Source: CALRGE01 sp964360635 (GTDB taxonomy: Bacteria; Patescibacteriota; Gracilibacteria; UBA1369; 2-02-FULL-48-14). From it: a DNA stretch of 64,000 bases. The notes beneath the pieces were generated by a model. The model made no database searches and had not been told where the DNA came from. It saw nothing but the letters and a program-made list of their open reading frames with translations. Positions 59,220 through 64,000 of the stretch are shown here, one piece after another; within the stretch, counting starts at the first letter, position 1; every line of letters starts with the position of its first letter. Position numbers and translations under genes: made by a program. The stretch is taken from contig CAYHXO010000004.1 of NCBI GenBank assembly GCA_964360635.1, positions 1 to 64,000 of the forward strand. Direction: 5' to 3'.

Positions 59220-60662
59220 ATGCAAGAAGATGAAGACGTAATTATTCCACCTGGATTAGCCGACTCGCCCAGAGCTGAAGACGGATTACAAAACCAAGAC
59301 ACCTTAGACATAAAAGCAGGCCGAGAAGCCGTCCGTTTGGCCTTGAGTGAAACGGGGCTTGGCAGTGAAGAAGTGGAAGCAGAAGAGTTAAAAGAGGCAG
59401 AACGTATTGCGCTGCGCAGGATGCAAAAGATTATGACATATTTAACAGATAGTATGACCATAAAAGATACCGAGAAAGATCCTGATATTTTTGCGGAGGA
59501 AATTTTTTCAAATCTAGAGGGAGGCGGGATAAAACCCACTACAACACAAAAGGCAATACTAAACGCGGCTATAAAACAATATATCCAGATATGCAACGCT
59601 ATAAAACCATTACGAGAAGAATTGGAAAGTGATATGAAAGAAGACCAGATCAATGGGAAGATAGCTCTTCTCAAAAAGATTGGCCTCGACTGGGCAAACC
59701 CTCGGGAAGTAGAGGTGGATTTAGATCATCCAATATTTATTGGTATACGATTTTCAAACAAAGAAGATGTAAATAGAGCTCGTGTGAATAGTATGAATAG
59801 GAATCCTAGTGGGTGGATCGGTGCTTTTAAGTGTAATGAGATACCAGAATTACAAAGTTGCATTTATTTCATAAACATGAGCAGATGTCTTACAGAAGAA
59901 GAGATCAAAATAACCAAGGATCATGAAATTCAACATTTAATAGTATATAACTTTTATCCTATCGATAGTCATAGCGTCACTGCATTAGACTATCTAGGTA
60001 CTTTCAATGTAGAAGAGCAGAGATCTATGTTTGATGAAGCTTTAGCCTACCTAAAAGGAGGAGAGTACGGGGAATCTTTAAAGCAACTTTTAGGGTCAGA
60101 GAAAGAACAAAAGTTAGAAACAATGCGAGTAATAGATAAAACCATCATTAAAGTAAAATGGGAATTCTTAAAAAAACTATATGAGATTGCTCGAAGAAAA
60201 AAAATAAAAGCAATTGACCTGTATGAAGTCTTAAAAACATCCCATAAATTAGATGATTTGCTAAATCTTGGCCTAGAAAATCTTTGCTCCATTCAAGAAC
60301 AAGAATCTTGGTTGAAGTCTTGGGAAAAATTTTTACCACCACCGGTGTGGGAAGAAATCCTGGCAGATAAAGGTACCATATCAAGAAAACTAATGCTTTG
60401 TTCTTTCCTATACCAAAGACTTAAAGCATTTACAAAAGCGCTTGTTTTGCCAACCGAAGAAAAAGAGTGGACACCATATAACGAAGAGGATGAGCAAAAG
60501 CTAAAAACGGCTATCACAAATGATCTTCGCACTCATTTTCCTGGGCAAGAAGCAAAGATAGACGATCAGATGAATAATCCACGTTTTTTTTACAACCCAA
60601 ATAACATCATTCATCGTTGTGAACGATGGGAAGACATCTTAAGATCCAATAGACTTGACTAA
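59220..60662 (+). CDS. Putative HExxH metallopeptidase-like protein, 480 residues
   Basis: Not matched to a named family. Residues 235-239 read HEIQH inside a helix (KDHEIQHLIVYNFYP), the HExxH zinc-binding motif, and a Glu (E273, in FDEALAYL) 34 residues later could be the third ligand, as in gluzincins. It has no signal peptide, so would act in the cytosol. N-terminal ~60 residues are acidic and helical. The C-terminal ~200 residues are Lys/Glu-rich helical. A peptidase role is an inference from the motif only. It ends 2 nt before the tRNA-Trp gene on the opposite strand. Confidence 0.6.
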   Translation: MQEDEDVIIPPGLADSPRAEDGLQNQDTLDIKAGREAVRLALSETGLGSEEVEAEELKEAERIALRRMQKIMTYLTDSMTIKDTEKDPDIFAEEIFSNLEGGGIKPTTTQKAILNAAIKQYIQICNAIKPLREELESDMKEDQINGKIALLKKIGLDWANPREVEVDLDHPIFIGIRFSNKEDVNRARVNSMNRNPSGWIGAFKCNEIPELQSCIYFINMSRCLTEEEIKITKDHEIQHLIVYNFYPIDSHSVTALDYLGTFNVEEQRSMFDEALAYLKGGEYGESLKQLLGSEKEQKLETMRVIDKTIIKVKWEFLKKLYEIARRKKIKAIDLYEVLKTSHKLDDLLNLGLENLCSIQEQESWLKSWEKFLPPPVWEEILADKGTISRKLMLCSFLYQRLKAFTKALVLPTEEKEWTPYNEEDEQKLKTAITNDLRTHFPGQEAKIDDQMNNPRFFYNPNNIIHRCERWEDILRSNRLD

Positions 60663-60664
60663 GA

Positions 60665-60738
60665 TGGCAGGGCCAGTAGGAATCGAACCTACGTCAACGG
60701 TTTTGGAGACCGCTGTACTACCATTGTACTATGACCCT
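60665..60738 (-). tRNA. tRNA-Trp (anticodon CCA)
   Basis: 74 nt including encoded CCA: acceptor AGGGTCA/TGGCCCT with one G-U pair, discriminator G, anticodon stem GCGGT/ACCGT, loop CTCCAAA (anticodon CCA), T arm with TTCGATT loop. The CCA anticodon reads UGG only, consistent with TGA being a stop in this genome. Confidence 0.93.
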
Positions 60739-60802
60739 TCGCGTGACTGCATGTCTAGCCGTGTGATTGTAGCCAAAAGGCTCAACTCTTTCAATCGCAA
60801 AG

Positions 60803-61612
60803 CTAATTCCTCGACGGACACTTTTTCGGAAGGCCACGTCTAAAATATTTCAGGTAATATTTTACGGCATCTTTCAAATGAATGCGCAGTACTTTTTTCT
60901 TAAAAATATCTATAACTCCACCGCCGGAAAGTCGGCTCTCATTGTGAAGTCCCTCTGCATTTCCAACAAAATGAACCTCAAATCCATTCTCCCAAGCCAA
61001 TCTGCAAATATCCACATCAGACATAAAAAGGAAAAATCTTTCATCATTCGGACCGATAGTATTCCAACATTTTCGAGTAATAATTTGAAAGGCCCCGGTT
61101 AGCCAATCAACCGCCTCAGATTCTTTTGGATCTTTATCCCACATCAAATATCTACGCATGCGACCTTTGAAAATTTTTGGCTGAGTTCTCTTCATAATCA
61201 AATCTAGAATGCGCGGGAAAACTCGATAATTATCTTGAATTTTGCCTGTTGGATAAACAAGTCGCGGTGCAACAATCCCAACAAGAGGATGCTGATTTAA
61301 ATACTCAATCAGATTTTTGAAAGCATTTTTTTGGACAATTACATCCGGGTTCAAAATACATAAAAATTTTCCGCGCGCTATTTTCAAGCCAAAATTATTT
61401 CCCTGCGGATAGCCCTGATTTTCAATTTCAAAAAAATTTAATTCGAATTTTTTACTGCCTGCAAATTCCACTTTTTTATTTGCGCCAATCTCACCATTAT
61501 TTACAACTAATACCTCAGTTTTTTCCGGCAAAATTGCAAGCGCCAAAGCTGCAAGATTCTCAGAAACTTCTTCGGGCGAACCGTGATGTAAAATTACAAT
61601 TGAGAGATCCAT
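60803..61612 (-). CDS. Family 2 glycosyltransferase (rhamnosyltransferase-like)
   Basis: 269 residues, GT-A fold. The N-terminus has the nucleotide-sugar pattern (SIVILHHGSPEEVSENLAAL; VLVVNNG), followed by ENQGYPQGNNFGLKIARGKFLCILNPDV with the DxD-equivalent NPDV, then WLTGAFQIITRKCW and ERFFLFMSDVDICRLAW (acidic EDxD-like). This is the pattern of rhamnosyltransferase/WbbL-type GT2 enzymes of O-antigen or rhamnan synthesis. It overlaps the adjacent GT2 by 1 nt (TAATG) and is likely cotranscribed with it and with the DUF3352 gene. Confidence 0.93.
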   Translation of the reverse strand: MDLSIVILHHGSPEEVSENLAALALAILPEKTEVLVVNNGEIGANKKVEFAGSKKFELNFFEIENQGYPQGNNFGLKIARGKFLCILNPDVIVQKNAFKNLIEYLNQHPLVGIVAPRLVYPTGKIQDNYRVFPRILDLIMKRTQPKIFKGRMRRYLMWDKDPKESEAVDWLTGAFQIITRKCWNTIGPNDERFFLFMSDVDICRLAWENGFEVHFVGNAEGLHNESRLSGGGVIDIFKKKVLRIHLKDAVKYYLKYFRRGLPKKCPSRN

Positions 61613-62556
61613 TATTCAAAATATGACATTATTTGCTCCGGTTTAACAAGTCGTTTTGAGCTCTCACCTTTCCAGCAAAGAGTCTTCAAACCGGCAAGCA
61701 GAACGGAAGGATGCAATATTAGCATATAAACAGCTTTTGCAAATTCATAAAGTAAAACTCTCGCCAAAACCAGCACCCCAAATCCCGCAGAAAAATTATT
61801 TTTCAAAAGCAAAAGATGATTTTTATAAGAGTTCAAAATCACATAATGCGCCTTTTTCATTCCGCTACCGGCGGTACGCGCATGCCAGCCCCAAACATCC
61901 GGGAACATCACAATTTTCTTACCCAACCAACGAAGCCGATATGACAAATCAATATCTTCTTTGTACATCCAAATTTGCGAATCAAACATTCGCCCATCAC
62001 TTCTAATTTCGGAAATCACCTCAGTTCTAATCAACAAAACCGCACCTGTTAAACCGAAGAAATTCTGCAATTTTACATCATACTGACCGACATCTTTTTC
62101 TCCCTGTCCACGATCGTAAAAATGGTGATTTTTCCGTGCGGAAATACCAAGCGAATCAATTTTATCTGTACGCAAATTTTCCTTAAAATCCCATTGATAT
62201 AATTTACCGGCACAGATCGCAATTTCTTTATCTCTTTCCATTTCTGCTATGAATTTTTTCACAGCAGATAAGTCTAAAAGCACGTCACTAGTAACTAGTA
62301 AAAAATAATCAGAGCCAGGAAATTTCTCTAAAATTTCATTGTAACTTGCGCCGTATCCAATGTTTCCACCTGCACTTCGCAAATATTTCCATTCAGGAAA
62401 TTTCGCAAAAAAATCTCGTGTAGAATCTTCCTGCGCGGTATCCATCACCACCGCCTCCGCATTAAATGCACGCCTAATTTCCTCCAGGACCGGACCGGTT
62501 TTCTCGAGGTAAGGCAGATCTTTAAATGAAATTAGTCCAATTAAAAGCTTGCTCAT
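61612..62556 (-). CDS. Family 2 glycosyltransferase
   Basis: About 314 residues from the ATG at 62556, which follows the DUF3352 stop at 62558 by 1 nt; the upstream frame to 62622 lies within that gene. GT-A features: EAVVMDTAQEDSTRDFF, GGNIGYGASYNEIL, DYFLLVTSDVLLD (DxD-like), FGLTGAVLLIRTEV, and MYKEDIDLSYRLRWLG (EDxD motif). The C-terminal 60 residues contain a hydrophobic helix. It is a relative of the rhamnosyltransferase-type gene next door but not a close copy. It probably extends a surface polysaccharide together with its neighbour. Confidence 0.93.
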   Translation of the reverse strand: MSKLLIGLISFKDLPYLEKTGPVLEEIRRAFNAEAVVMDTAQEDSTRDFFAKFPEWKYLRSAGGNIGYGASYNEILEKFPGSDYFLLVTSDVLLDLSAVKKFIAEMERDKEIAICAGKLYQWDFKENLRTDKIDSLGISARKNHHFYDRGQGEKDVGQYDVKLQNFFGLTGAVLLIRTEVISEIRSDGRMFDSQIWMYKEDIDLSYRLRWLGKKIVMFPDVWGWHARTAGSGMKKAHYVILNSYKNHLLLLKNNFSAGFGVLVLARVLLYEFAKAVYMLILHPSVLLAGLKTLCWKGESSKRLVKPEQIMSYFE

Positions 62557-62557
62557 T

Positions 62558-64000
62558 TTATTTTGAAAGCTCGAGGAATCCTTCAATTTTTGCCTCGTAG
62601 GATTTTGTCTCACTTGAAGCAATTAATGCGTAGAAACCATCAAGAGCTTTTTCAAGATCAAACTCGCTATCAACAGGCAATCCCAACTGCTCTCTCAAAG
62701 ATACCAAGAGCCCTGCAAAACTTCCAATCTCCTGTAAGTTCACCAATACCAATCCTTCTTCAGCCTTCTCAAGTTTTGGTGACAATTCATTATACAAATC
62801 ACTATCTTGAACTGAAACAAACTTCTTATTCATCCAAGAATCTGAAGTTGTAATCAAAAGTTTCTCATCAAAAATTCCATAAGAAAGTTTAATAGGATTT
62901 GCAGTAAGTACAGAAGGTAAACTTGTTTGACCAATCTTTGAAAAATCTATTGTCAAAGTATCAAATGAAGCTCCGTTTATTTCTGATTTTTCCTTCGTAA
63001 CTGCACCAGGCAAAGCAGCAGATAGGATGGTCATAAATCCGCTAATTTGACCGTCAATTTTAGTAATAAATTTTGTCGCGTTTTCAGCATCTGAACTCAC
63101 ATCAAACAAAATAGAAATCCCGGGCATAATTGCTTCACCATTTTTATTTGCCGCGATAACAAATCCTTTATCCATAAAAGAAAGTATTTCCGATTCAAGG
63201 TTCATTCCTAAGTAATTTTGAATTGTCCTTGAAGAATTTTTGAACCCTTCCGAATCAGTGATTTTACCGGAAGTAAGACTTTGCTTTAATCCATAACTTT
63301 CAGCATAAACCATCAAATTTTCAGATGGGACTTCGCTCAAAAGGTAAGCTTTTTCCTTCGGTGCATTATCAAATTTCAACTCGGCAGTTTTTGCCTTTTC
63401 TTCATCAGCACCGGCAAAACCTTCCACCTTCAAGCCTCCATCTTCTGCACGTAAAATAATTCCTTCCTCATTCAAAACCGCAGCCATGCTCGAACTCAAC
63501 AAAGCTCCTCCACTCCCAAAATTTTCCGGATAAAGCAAAACATAAAACACCTGATTCGCCCCAACTTTCTTTAAAGAAGCTTGATACGAATCCGAATTCC
63601 ACAAACTATCACTTTCTTTCATGTCACGCATTTTCATCAAAGCATCAGCGCTATTCGCAATGAAAAATAAATCCTGATAAATAGTTGAATAAAATTGATC
63701 TACATCATTAACATATGCATCATAATCATTAAAAGTTTTTTTCTGCAAGCTACCGGAGGCAACTAAAAAATCCATCGAATTCTTCATTTTTACAGGATCA
63801 GCCAAAGTTATCACAGTGTAGGCATCAACCGTACTACCTGAGCCTGTAGTTGTCCCAGGCAATGTTTCATATACCAATCTAAATTTATCACCAAAAGCAG
63901 GCGCTAAATCTTTATCATAGTCCAAATTAAATTGTCCTAAAGCACCGGCGAAACTTTCAGAAACTGTTTTTGATGCTTTATTTTTATCTTCAACTTTTGT
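62558..64000 (-). CDS. DUF3352-like exported protein (5' end beyond window)
   Basis: The frame is open to the right edge, so the N-terminus, and any signal peptide or anchor, lies outside; at least 480 residues are visible. The sequence has repeated domains typical of DUF3352 proteins (AYTVITLADPVKMKNSMDFL; SFDTLTIDFSKIGQTSLPS; GFVIAANKNGEAIMP), with beta-strand/helix alternation and no catalytic motif. Its function is unknown; it is common in CPR genomes near cell-envelope genes. It precedes the two glycosyltransferases on the minus strand by 1 nt, so the three are likely one transcription unit. Confidence 0.85.
   Translation of the reverse strand, partial: TKVEDKNKASKTVSESFAGALGQFNLDYDKDLAPAFGDKFRLVYETLPGTTTGSGSTVDAYTVITLADPVKMKNSMDFLVASGSLQKKTFNDYDAYVNDVDQFYSTIYQDLFFIANSADALMKMRDMKESDSLWNSDSYQASLKKVGANQVFYVLLYPENFGSGGALLSSSMAAVLNEEGIILRAEDGGLKVEGFAGADEEKAKTAELKFDNAPKEKAYLLSEVPSENLMVYAESYGLKQSLTSGKITDSEGFKNSSRTIQNYLGMNLESEILSFMDKGFVIAANKNGEAIMPGISILFDVSSDAENATKFITKIDGQISGFMTILSAALPGAVTKEKSEINGASFDTLTIDFSKIGQTSLPSVLTANPIKLSYGIFDEKLLITTSDSWMNKKFVSVQDSDLYNELSPKLEKAEEGLVLVNLQEIGSFAGLLVSLREQLGLPVDSEFDLEKALDGFYALIASSETKSYEAKIEGFLELSK

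Noticed and set aside
1..64000. TGA recoded to Gly or Trp, as in Gracilibacteria or Mycoplasma
   Set aside because: TGA ends proB, proC and the HNH gene at family-typical lengths, no conserved protein needs TGA read-through, and the tRNA-Trp anticodon is CCA.
1..64000. Riboswitch or attenuator upstream of proB, ald or folate genes
   Set aside because: Leaders are short (mostly under 100 nt) and I see no conserved aptamer core or leader peptide.

Overview
The window looks like a chromosomal segment of a Patescibacteria (CPR) bacterium, possibly near Peregrinibacteria. The evidence is indirect: very tight gene packing with many 4-nt ATGA overlaps and overlapping convergent ends, a moderately AT-rich composition, almost no Shine-Dalgarno sequences, several SLH-domain surface proteins, and many genes without a recognisable family. 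TGA is used as a normal stop (proB, proC, the HNH gene) and the tRNA-Trp anticodon is CCA, so the recoded TGA=Gly code of Gracilibacteria does not apply. No 16S gene is present, so the placement is an inference.

Layout. 1-7.8 kb: 3' part of carA, an Ig/SLH surface protein, an exonuclease fused to what looks like a dead DinG helicase, and a large Ser/Thr-rich secreted protein. 7.8-11.5 kb: uvrB, an inositol-monophosphatase-family gene and tRNA-Arg(GCG). 12.2-15.2 kb: a complete proline operon, proB-proC-proA. 15.6-20 kb (minus strand): ald, then rpe-rpiB-prs with a divergent, split transketolase-like pair. 20.1-26.8 kb: folate and p-aminobenzoate genes (folK, a PTPS-family gene, folP, pabC, pabB) and ndk, interrupted by a lipoprotein, small unknown genes and an HNH nuclease. 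26.8-38.7 kb: unknown genes, an M16 peptidase, a class B penicillin-binding protein, a 1152-residue orphan, and three two-gene toxin-antitoxin modules (AbrB-MazF, Phd-MazF, VapBC). 38.6-57.7 kb: mostly exported or membrane proteins, including an SLH protein with a C-terminal anchor, a duplicated beta-propeller, an SLH-anchored family 6 glycoside hydrolase, a TolB-like propeller, an alpha/beta-hydrolase-like protein, a BNR/sialidase-like lipoprotein and a C39-like peptidase lipoprotein. 57.7-64 kb: a purine nucleoside phosphorylase, an orphan RelE-type toxin, a possible HExxH metallopeptidase, tRNA-Trp, two GT2 glycosyltransferases and the 3' part of a DUF3352-type gene.

How the parts fit. The cell appears to make proline, pyrimidines (CarA) and at least part of folate, and to process pentose phosphates to PRPP and purine nucleosides. 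It also displays an S-layer-like surface carrying hydrolases. The most interesting items are the SLH-anchored GH6 enzyme, the exonuclease with a motif-less DinG domain, the degenerate split transketolase, a UvrB Walker A lacking its Thr/Ser, a tRNA-Arg with the rare GCG anticodon, and a recurrent TTAAC/TTAAT element 8-10 nt before start codons that may stand in for Shine-Dalgarno sites. No gene-free stretch exceeds 300 bases, and no CRISPR array, insertion sequence or prophage was seen.
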